NCBI GenBank assembly: GCA_018644785.1 | Contig: JABGPV010000289.1 | Coordinates: 1-6,154, forward strand | DNA length: 6,154 bases | Direction of reading: 5' to 3' | From: Deltaproteobacteria bacterium | Lineage (GTDB): Bacteria; Desulfobacterota; DSM-4660; Desulfatiglandales; Desulfatiglandaceae | Shown: positions 1 through 5,331 of the stretch, piece after piece | How the letters are laid out: the number at the start of each line of letters is the position of its first letter | Numbering within the stretch: position 1 is the stretch's first letter | Program-made: the position numbers and the translations under genes | The notes under the pieces: generated by a model | Database searches by the model: none | The model's input: only the letters and a program-made list of their open reading frames with translations | Told to the model about the DNA's origin: nothing

Positions 1-171
1 TTTTTCAATACCGGTTTTCCGCAAACCACAGGCCAGCCGATCCACCGCCTCCTTAATCTCGGAGAACGAAAAAACCCTGTCCACCCCATCGTCCGTCCAG
101 GCCCGTTTGTCGCCGTAAATGGCGGCATTGCGATTTACCAGATCGTAGAACGTAAAATCGTGAAGTCCCAT
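1..171 (-). CDS. Acyl-CoA synthetase (AMP-binding), N-terminal 57 residues, cut by window edge
   Basis: The reading frame starts with ATG at 171 and stays open to base 1, giving 57 residues beginning MGLHDFTFYDLVNRNAAIYG. The opening pattern is a short lead, then 'FYDLVNRNAAIYGDKRAW', then 'FSFSEIKEAVDRLACGLRKTGI'. This is the usual N-terminus of class I adenylate-forming enzymes (acyl-CoA synthetases), where a substrate acid is adenylated with ATP and then transferred to coenzyme A in the cytoplasm. The start is supported by AGGAGGA at 181-175, three bases ahead of the ATG, which is rather close. The catalytic motifs lie outside the window, so substrate class cannot be read. It follows a terminator, so it is either the first gene of a new unit or is expressed by read-through. 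It cannot be the same gene as the synthetase at the right edge, which supplies a C-terminus. Family call fairly sure; specificity unknown. Confidence 0.8.
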   Translation of the reverse strand, partial: MGLHDFTFYDLVNRNAAIYGDKRAWTDDGVDRVFSFSEIKEAVDRLACGLRKTGIEK

Positions 172-174
172 TAA

Positions 175-181
175 TCCTCCT
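175..181 (-). promoter_or_regulatory. Ribosome binding site of the left-edge acyl-CoA synthetase
   Basis: AGGAGGA on the minus strand lies three bases before the ATG at 171, and only four bases after the U-tract of the preceding terminator. The strong match supports the start. The tight packing means a transcript that initiates after the terminator would have almost no leader. Confidence 0.65.
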
Positions 182-185
182 CATC

Positions 186-242
186 AAAAAAAAGGCCTTC
201 ACCCTGCCTATTACCTTTTTAAGAAGAGGGCGGATGAAGGCC
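186..242 (-). terminator. Strong intrinsic terminator at the end of the liv transcript
   Basis: On the minus strand the arm at 242-229 (GGCCTTCATCCGCC) pairs with 208-194 (GGCAGGGTGAAGGCC). This gives 14 base pairs including one G-U pair, a single bulged A, and a loop of 20 bases. Eight consecutive T residues follow at 193-186. This is a textbook Rho-independent terminator for transcripts coming from the lipoprotein gene, whose stop lies 48 bases upstream. On the opposite strand the hairpin is followed only by a mixed T/A stretch (243-262), so strong bidirectional action is not evident. Oddly, it sits inside what would be the 5' leader of the next gene, leaving about 14 bases between the T-run and that gene's ATG. 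Confidence 0.88.
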
Positions 243-260
243 ATTTGTGCTATTTTATTT

Positions 261-290
261 TTCTCACAGGGTATTACCCCCATTCTCACA
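261..290. repeat. Short direct repeat TTCTCACA with 22-base period around an inverted repeat
   Basis: TTCTCACA occurs at 261-268 and again at 283-290, exactly 22 bases apart, about two helical turns. Between them is the interrupted palindrome GGGTATTACCC (269-279). The element begins directly after the lipoprotein stop codon and lies before the terminator. Same-face spacing would suit a regulator binding site, but an 8-base repeat can also arise by chance in a stretch this long. No function is assigned. Confidence 0.35.
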
Positions 291-893
291 TTACTGTGCT
301 ACCATCTCGTATGGATACACCTTCGACACCCCACCGGCCGAAAAGGAAAAGGAACAACCGGTCAGATGAACCGGGGTCGTACCTTCCGGCACACCCTTCC
401 ACCAACCCTCTAGGGCCTGCCATGGACTCACCTTTTTTGCCTTCAGTTTGAAGCCCCCTGTAACCAAAAGGCTTAAAAGAGCAGAACGAACCGTAATCAA
501 TGTCGTTGCCCTTACCTGGTCAATCTTTCCAGCAGGAATCCAGTATTCATCATCGTTGTTGAAGGTGACTAACTCAAACTCTTTATCAACAACAACGGTA
601 AAGGTCATCCCGTTTAAAAGAATGGGGTAGGGGTTTTTGTTCTCGATATTAAAAAGGAAACTCAGCGGAAGCATGGCGCCTCTATCACCGGCATCACCTT
701 TTGTAGGTTTCGCTTTCTTTGAAAAGTACCAATATCCATCATATTGGGGCACCATGAAAGACTCAAGGGTAACTTTTGGAGCCATAAAATTATTTTCATT
801 GGGTTTAACCTGCTCACTAGTCGTCACACAGGACGAAAACACCAAGCCAAATCCAAACAACAACGCTACAAAAAGTATCAAACTCTTTTTCAT
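291..893 (-). CDS. Putative LEA14/WHy-like lipoprotein
   Basis: A 200-residue protein with a lipoprotein-type signal: positive start MKK, a hydrophobic core (residues 4-19), then FSSC with Cys22 as the likely lipidated residue. The lipobox is imperfect, having Phe at -3 instead of Leu/Val. Residue +2 is Val, so there is no Asp inner-membrane retention signal. The mature part (about 40-195) has features of the LEA14/WHy fold: a beta-rich stretch, 'FNIENKNPYPILLNG' at 81-95 with the characteristic N-P-Y-P, then 'VVVDKEFEL' and 'WIPAGK' at 118-123. In other bacteria such domains occur in envelope or stress-related proteins of unclear function. The gene follows livF by 26 bases with AGGAGG at 905-900, six bases before the ATG, and precedes the terminator, so it is probably the last gene of the transporter transcript. 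A role beside the importer is inferred. Export and lipidation are fairly sure; the domain call is moderate because it rests on pattern recognition. Confidence 0.75.
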   Translation of the reverse strand: MKKSLILFVALLFGFGLVFSSCVTTSEQVKPNENNFMAPKVTLESFMVPQYDGYWYFSKKAKPTKGDAGDRGAMLPLSFLFNIENKNPYPILLNGMTFTVVVDKEFELVTFNNDDEYWIPAGKIDQVRATTLITVRSALLSLLVTGGFKLKAKKVSPWQALEGWWKGVPEGTTPVHLTGCSFSFSAGGVSKVYPYEMVAQ

Positions 894-919
894 CAGAGAC
901 CTCCTTTTTTAATTATTAA

Positions 920-1726
920 TCAGCTTAACCACCTTTTTCTTCGCTTATAATGTTTTACATCTCGAAAGTTCTTTTTTTCTCCGCCCCCCATACCCAGATA
1001 GAAATCCTTGATATCCTCATTCTGACTGAGCTTTTCAGAGGTATCATCCATAACGATTCTTCCGGTTTCCATCACATAGGCATAGGGCGCAGTGGTCAGG
1101 GCCAGCTTAACATTCTGTTCAACCAGGAGGATGGAAATGCGCTCCTCCTGATTCAGTTTGGTGATGATTTTGAAAATTTCATGAATCAGCATGGGCGCCA
1201 GCCCCATGGAGGGCTCATCCAGCAATACCAGTTTGGGCTCGGTCATCAGAGCCCGCCCCACGACGGCCATCTGCTGTTCACCACCACTGACAAAACCGGC
1301 GGTTTCATTTCTTTTTTCAAGGAGCCTTGGAAAATAATGATACACCATTTGAAGGCCATCCTTGACCGATCCGGTTTTTCTAAGGTGGGCACCCACTTTG
1401 AGATTTTCTTCAACCGTCAAATGTTCAAATACCTTACGCCCTTCAATCACCTGAACAATGCCGGCCTTGGCGATCTTGGCAGCCTTGGCGTGATGAATAT
1501 TTTTCCCTTCATATTCAATGGCGCCGTCGGTCACCTCCCCGTCTTCGGTTTTAAGCAGCCCGGAAATGGCTTTCAAGGTCGTGCTTTTTCCCGCGCCGTT
1601 GGCACCCAAAAGCGCCACTATCCCACCGCGGGGAACCTCGATTGAAACGCCTTTGAGCACCAGAATTACCTCATGGTACTTGACCTCAATGTTCTTGATT
1701 TTAAGGATTGCCTCTGATGTCTCCAA
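920..1726 (-). CDS. livF: Branched-chain amino acid-type ABC importer ATPase LivF
   Basis: A 268-residue cytoplasmic ATPase that would power import with LivH/LivM. Seen in order: Walker A GANGAGKST (41-49), Glu95 in 'IEGRKVF' at the Q-loop position, ABC signature VSGGEQQM (146-153), Walker B LVLLDEP (166-172), D-loop region SMGLAP (173-178), and VEQN (202-205) where most ABC ATPases have the H-loop His. The 'EGR.VF' and 'VEQN' variants are typical of LivF rather than LivG. The start is TTG at 1726: the frame has no ATG upstream before a stop at 1753-1751, and GGAGG at 1738-1734 lies seven bases before the TTG. An ATG at 1731 is out of frame. The C-terminus carries a basic tail of about 24 residues (KKNFRDVKHYKRRKRWLS at the end) beyond the usual LivF end. 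The gene lies 60 bases after the binding-protein gene. The partner ATPase LivG is not in the window. Family call very sure; substrate not shown. Confidence 0.95.
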   Translation of the reverse strand: METSEAILKIKNIEVKYHEVILVLKGVSIEVPRGGIVALLGANGAGKSTTLKAISGLLKTEDGEVTDGAIEYEGKNIHHAKAAKIAKAGIVQVIEGRKVFEHLTVEENLKVGAHLRKTGSVKDGLQMVYHYFPRLLEKRNETAGFVSGGEQQMAVVGRALMTEPKLVLLDEPSMGLAPMLIHEIFKIITKLNQEERISILLVEQNVKLALTTAPYAYVMETGRIVMDDTSEKLSQNEDIKDFYLGMGGGEKKNFRDVKHYKRRKRWLS

Positions 1727-1733
1727 GACATTA

Positions 1734-1738
1734 CCTCC
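1734..1738 (-). promoter_or_regulatory. Ribosome binding site that selects the TTG start of livF
   Basis: GGAGG on the minus strand is seven bases before TTG at 1726, an ideal distance. It is only two bases before the out-of-frame ATG at 1731, which is too close for efficient initiation. This decides the start in favour of TTG. Confidence 0.75.
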
Positions 1739-1786
1739 AAACGTGATGGGTTAAAAGGGCATTTTGACAAAAGAACCGGGTTTCGA

Positions 1787-3061
1787 TTAATAACCGAAGA
1801 AACCGCCTTGTTTTTCGGTTTTATCCCAAAGATCAGGCCATCTTTTCTTCAGGTTCACATCCTCCACCACCTGAAATTTTCCGCCTTTCCATTCCTGAAC
1901 ACGACACCCGGTGGCCGCACGATGATCCTTCGCCGTATAGCTGATGGGTGCTGCGCCCAGACCGATATCGAAATTACGCATGGTCTCAAATCCCTTTTTC
2001 ATGATCGCGGGGCCTGAACCTTTTTTGGAGACGTCGACACCAGCCGCATCCGCCCGTTTCAAGGCTTCCCACAAAACCAGCGCGTCACCCCACGCCTGCA
2101 CCGTACGAATCAGCCTTTTTCCCAACGGCACGCCGGGGCTGTATTTTTCAGCGGAGGAAACCACCAGGTCCATATTCTTCACGTTCTGGCCGAAAAATGC
2201 ACAGGGTGTGGCCCCCATGACCCCTTCAGCCGCCTCGCCGGCCAGGCGCGGCAGGTTCTCATCAAATCCCCAGTTGTTGACGATCCAACCGGCGCCCAAC
2301 CCAAGGGCATAAGCGTCCCGAACGGTTGCCGCAACACTCATGGTGGTATTGCCATGCCATACCAGATCGGGTTTAAATTTTTTAAGGGCCATCACCTGGC
2401 TTTTGGTGTCCAGGGCAAAAAGAGAAACATCCTGATCCGGGCCTACCTCGAAACCCAGTAGCTTGGCCTGGTTTTTGATGGCCTTAATGGGCGCTGAGCA
2501 GTACGGTGACGCAAACATGTAACAGGCAGCAAAACGGGGTTTGCGCTTACCGAAATCCGGATGCTTGGACCATTTTTTGTCAAACCAGGCGGTAATGCAA
2601 CTCCTGGCGTTGGTGGAATAATCCGATGAGAAAAAGAGGTTGTAGGGCGTTTTTGCAGGATTCGTCAAATGGGCCGAATAGGACGCCGACACATAGGGGA
2701 TCTTGTCCTTGTTAACGGTGGGTGAAAGGGCTTCCGTATCACCGGTCCCCCATCCCATAATAGCAGTAGATCCCAAACGTTTCAACATCTTATACTTGGT
2801 AATGGCCTCAGGAATCCGATAGCCGTAGTCAAACCAGGTATATTTTATTTTCTTACCATTGACGCCCCCCTGGCTGTTGATGTATTTGAAAGCGTCCATC
2901 ATGCCGATGGCATAATCTTTCCCCACATCAGAGGTGGCGCCGGTGCAATCCATCAGCCCCCCGACCTTGATTTTCTTTGCCGAGGCAACCGTACCAAAAG
3001 CCATTAAAAGCACTACTGCCAGCAACAGAACTCCCAGTTTCGTGAATATACTCTTTTTCAT
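1787..3061 (-). CDS. Periplasmic substrate-binding protein of Liv-type ABC importer
   Basis: A 424-residue exported protein. The signal peptide is clear: MKKSIFTKLG, a hydrophobic core at 9-22, and VASA before a predicted cut after Ala28. No lipobox Cys is present, so it should be free in the periplasm. The mature protein opens 'KKIKVGGLMDCTGATSDVG' and continues 'GMMDAFKYINSQGGVNGKKIKY', the standard first lobe of type I periplasmic binding proteins (Peripla_BP_6 / LivK-like), followed by 'IPYVSASYSAHLT' and a second lobe with 'FKPDLVWHGNTTMSVAATVRDA'. Its length exceeds E. coli LivK (about 370), common in relatives that bind aromatic or other organic acids. The ATG at 3061 has GGGGGAGA just upstream (3073-3066). 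It lies between livM (195-base gap) and livF (60 bases). The ligand cannot be read from sequence; the neighbouring acyl-CoA synthetases suggest a carboxylic acid. Family call very sure. Confidence 0.93.
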   Translation of the reverse strand: MKKSIFTKLGVLLLAVVLLMAFGTVASAKKIKVGGLMDCTGATSDVGKDYAIGMMDAFKYINSQGGVNGKKIKYTWFDYGYRIPEAITKYKMLKRLGSTAIMGWGTGDTEALSPTVNKDKIPYVSASYSAHLTNPAKTPYNLFFSSDYSTNARSCITAWFDKKWSKHPDFGKRKPRFAACYMFASPYCSAPIKAIKNQAKLLGFEVGPDQDVSLFALDTKSQVMALKKFKPDLVWHGNTTMSVAATVRDAYALGLGAGWIVNNWGFDENLPRLAGEAAEGVMGATPCAFFGQNVKNMDLVVSSAEKYSPGVPLGKRLIRTVQAWGDALVLWEALKRADAAGVDVSKKGSGPAIMKKGFETMRNFDIGLGAAPISYTAKDHRAATGCRVQEWKGGKFQVVEDVNLKKRWPDLWDKTEKQGGFFGY

Positions 3062-3256
3062 AGATTCTCCCCCTTATACGCTAGTTATGGAACTTTCATG
3101 GCAACCCATACCACCGACGATACGAAACATCATGTAAACGACGACGCTCACCCCCTTTCTCAACAACCGCATAACATTACACGCCGACAGAATTCCGCCA
3201 CATGCAAAATTGTGTACCCGTACTATAAATGCCGTACTTAATGAAACCCGGCAACG
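3062..3256. other. Intergenic gap between livM and the binding-protein gene
   Basis: This is the longest non-coding stretch in the window, 195 bases. I find no hairpin plus T-run after livM and no convincing -35/-10 pair or sigma-54 site in front of the binding-protein gene. The only visible pattern is CCGTACT at 3218-3224 and 3232-3238 (14-base period). It may still hold an internal promoter, since binding proteins are often made in excess of permeases, but the sequence does not show one clearly. Confidence 0.4.
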
Positions 3257-4357
3257 CTAATAAGAAAACGGCCAGAGGTTGAAATAGTTTTTCGCCTGCC
3301 ACCAGCGGTAGGCAAGGCCGTTGGGTTCATAAATTAAGAAAGCACAGATGGCCAGCCCGAAAGCCATGTCCTTGATATACGCAAAATCCATCAGGAGTTG
3401 CGGATAATAGTCCGCCAGCGGAATGACGCCCAGCTGAAGAACTTCCATCACCACCACCATAAAAATGGAACCGAAAACAGCCCCCTGAATGGAGCCCACC
3501 CCTCCGATGAGAATCACACCCACGAGCCAAAGGGACAGAAACCACTGAAAATGCTCAGGGCTGAGCGCTGCGGTATTGCACACCCAGAAGGCGCCTGCAA
3601 CACCCGCCATGAATCCGGCCACGAAAAATGCCAGAAGCTTATACCATATAATATTGATCCCCAGCGCTTCAGCGGCGATATCATTATCCCGAATGGCCAC
3701 CCAGGCCCGACCCGGCTTGGAACGGAGCAGGTTGGCCAGAACAATAATCATCAGCGACAACAGAACCGCCATCACCAAATAGATGCTCAACTCGGTGTCT
3801 ATGACCCAGGGGCCGATCTTGATGGTGCCCGGCGGCAGTGAAAAGGCCTGCCCCCGTCCACCGATCTGGCTGACATATTGGGTCAGAATAAAATCCACCG
3901 TGATAAACTGCGCTGCCATGGTGGTCAAAATCAGATAAAACCCTTTGACCTTGACGGAGGGGAGTCCAAACAACACACTCCAGAGACCGGCAACAACACC
4001 CGCCGCAACAATACTCACGGGATAGGCCAACCCCCCATCCACCATGAACTGGGGCCAGGGGAACTGCAGTATCAGCATGGTGCTGGTATAGGCGCCCACC
4101 GCAATGAAGGCAGCGTGTCCCAATGTCAAAAGCCCCGCATACCCGATGAGCAATTGGACACCCAGTGCGCCCATGGCCGTATACCCCACCATGGTGACCA
4201 CGCTCATCCAGTACTCATCAAAAAGAAGGGGAATCCCCACAAAAACAATCAGCAAAAGCAGGATCATCTTCCCTTTGATGAATTTGGACTGCCACCATCC
4301 CTGGTCTTCCTGGTAATTCTGATGGTAATCACCGCAAGGCAACCATACACTGCTCAT
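3257..4357 (-). CDS. livM: Liv-type ABC importer permease LivM
   Basis: A 366-residue inner-membrane permease (BPD_transp_2 family) that pairs with LivH to form the channel. After a polar N-terminal lead of about 30 residues it shows membrane segments near 31-46, 50-73, 79-97, 112-130, 138-158, 190-210, 240-262, 274-308 and 331-343. Diagnostic stretches are 'GYAGLLTLGHAAFIAVGAY' (72-90), the ATPase-coupling loop 'GRAWVAIRDNDIAAEALGIN' (216-235) followed by 'YKLLAFFVAGFMAGVAGA', and 'IGGVGSIQGAVFG' (284-296). The ATG at 4357 has GGAGG at 4367-4363, five bases away. The stop is TAG. It begins 41 bases after livH ends. The C-terminal 'EPNGLAYRWWQAKNYFNLWPFSY' matches the EP.GL ending of the family. 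No odd loss of conserved residues is visible. Subunit identity sure; transported compound unknown. Confidence 0.95.
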   Translation of the reverse strand: MSSVWLPCGDYHQNYQEDQGWWQSKFIKGKMILLLLIVFVGIPLLFDEYWMSVVTMVGYTAMGALGVQLLIGYAGLLTLGHAAFIAVGAYTSTMLILQFPWPQFMVDGGLAYPVSIVAAGVVAGLWSVLFGLPSVKVKGFYLILTTMAAQFITVDFILTQYVSQIGGRGQAFSLPPGTIKIGPWVIDTELSIYLVMAVLLSLMIIVLANLLRSKPGRAWVAIRDNDIAAEALGINIIWYKLLAFFVAGFMAGVAGAFWVCNTAALSPEHFQWFLSLWLVGVILIGGVGSIQGAVFGSIFMVVVMEVLQLGVIPLADYYPQLLMDFAYIKDMAFGLAICAFLIYEPNGLAYRWWQAKNYFNLWPFSY

Positions 4358-4398
4358 ACATCCCTCCCCTTTTTCCCGCTTTCAAATTTCACTTCCAG

Positions 4399-5283
4399 TT
4401 ATACTCTTTCAATTCGCTCCCAACCCCACAAACCATAGGGCTTGAAGAGGAGAAAAACAGCCATGAAAACAAAGGGTACGATCTCTTTGACGCCCCCTGG
4501 AAAATACTGATCGAGATAAGTGCCTGAAAAATTCTGTAACAAGCCGATCAGAATTCCGCCGACGATGGCGCCGGGCACTGAATTAAGCCCACCCAACACA
4601 ACTGCCGGCAACACCAGCAATCCGAGATCGCCCACTGAAATATTAATGCCGTTGATGTTCCCTAAAAGCGCGCCGCCAACCCCGGCACTCATAAAGGCAA
4701 TGGCCCAGGCGGCAGCGTACACGAATCTGGCGCTTACACCAAGAGAAAGGGCTGCTGTTTCGTCATCGGCTGTGGCCTGCATGGAAAGCCCCCAACGGGT
4801 ATATTTGAAAAAGCACATGAAAATGATGAGCAACACAATGGCCAAAATAAAAGACCAGAGATAAACCGGAGAAATCCTGAGGACTCCCAGGGAAATCGGT
4901 TTGATATCAAAAACAGCCGGTTCAAAAACCCGGGTGTCCGAGCCCCAGATGTATCCGATCAGGCCCTTCAGGAAAAAAGAAAGGCCCACGGTTACCATAA
5001 TGACGGCCAGAATCGGTTCACCGATCAGTTTGTCCAGGAATATCCGCTCGGTCAAAAAACCCAGTACAATACCCACCAGAAGCGTCAGAATCACGGCAAA
5101 AACAAACGGCACGCCCGCATTGTAAAACGAATAGGTCACATAGGCCCCAATCAGGGTCAATTCCCCCATGGCCAGATTCAGGACACCCGAACATTTGTAA
5201 ATGAGAACCCATCCCAGGGCCACCAGGGCATAAATGCCGCCTACCATAATCCCCGTGGTCAAGCTCATAAAAAACAGCTCCAT
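4399..5283 (-). CDS. livH: Liv-type ABC importer permease LivH
   Basis: A 294-residue inner-membrane permease (BPD_transp_2 family), partner of LivM. Key stretches: 'GIMVGGIYALVALGWVLIYKCSGVLNLAMGELTLIGAYVT' (11-50), which is the LivH N-terminal signature, 'LIGEPILAVIMVTVGLSFFL' (86-105), the ATPase-contact loop 'TRWGLSMQATADDETAALSLGV' (162-183), and 'VVLGGLNSVPGAIVGGILIGLLQ' (228-250). About eight membrane segments can be placed. I chose ATG at 5283 over an in-frame GTG at 5298: AGGAGG at 5295-5290 lies six bases before the ATG, whereas the GTG reading would translate that ribosome site as RR. The gene begins 48 bases after the acyl-CoA synthetase stop and is followed 41 bases later by livM, consistent with one transcript. 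Family and subunit call sure; substrate not determined. Confidence 0.95.
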   Translation of the reverse strand: MELFFMSLTTGIMVGGIYALVALGWVLIYKCSGVLNLAMGELTLIGAYVTYSFYNAGVPFVFAVILTLLVGIVLGFLTERIFLDKLIGEPILAVIMVTVGLSFFLKGLIGYIWGSDTRVFEPAVFDIKPISLGVLRISPVYLWSFILAIVLLIIFMCFFKYTRWGLSMQATADDETAALSLGVSARFVYAAAWAIAFMSAGVGGALLGNINGINISVGDLGLLVLPAVVLGGLNSVPGAIVGGILIGLLQNFSGTYLDQYFPGGVKEIVPFVFMAVFLLFKPYGLWGWERIERV

Positions 5284-5289
5284 TCGCTT

Positions 5290-5295
5290 CCTCCT
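5290..5295 (-). promoter_or_regulatory. Ribosome binding site that selects the ATG start of livH
   Basis: AGGAGG on the minus strand is six bases before ATG at 5283. It overlaps the codons that would follow the alternative GTG at 5298, so it argues for the shorter, 294-residue protein. Confidence 0.75.
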
Positions 5296-5331
5296 CACTG
5301 ATCTTTTGGCCTGCTGATCTTGAACTTAATG

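Noticed and set aside
53..289. 78-codon minus-strand frame across the terminator and the start of the left synthetase
   Set aside because: It runs through the terminator hairpin and overlaps, out of frame, the well-supported synthetase start; the product resembles nothing I know.
950..1645. 231-codon plus-strand frame opposite livF
   Set aside because: It lies wholly antisense to a gene with intact ABC motifs; its open length is explained by the codon pattern of livF, and it shows no recognisable domain.
1739..1790. Possible hairpin around GAAACCCGGTTC followed by TTTT between the binding-protein gene and livF
   Set aside because: The stem is only about four base pairs with almost no loop, too weak for a terminator.
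3074..3172. 32-codon minus-strand frame in the gap before the binding-protein gene
   Set aside because: It has no ribosome site before its ATG and no recognisable features; most likely chance, although its stop sits just before the next ribosome site.
3398..3841. Plus-strand frame with a run of histidines
   Set aside because: The CACCACCACCAT run is the complement of the MVVVME segment of LivM; a shadow frame, not a metal-binding protein.
5284..5298. GTG at 5298 as the livH start
   Set aside because: It would place the AGGAGG ribosome site inside the coding region; ATG at 5283 with six-base spacing fits better.
5298..5321. Direct repeat CTGATCTT (5298-5305 and 5314-5321) between the synthetase and livH
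   Set aside because: Only two 8-base copies, not symmetrical, and one abuts the ribosome site; no supporting promoter or hairpin, so treated as chance.
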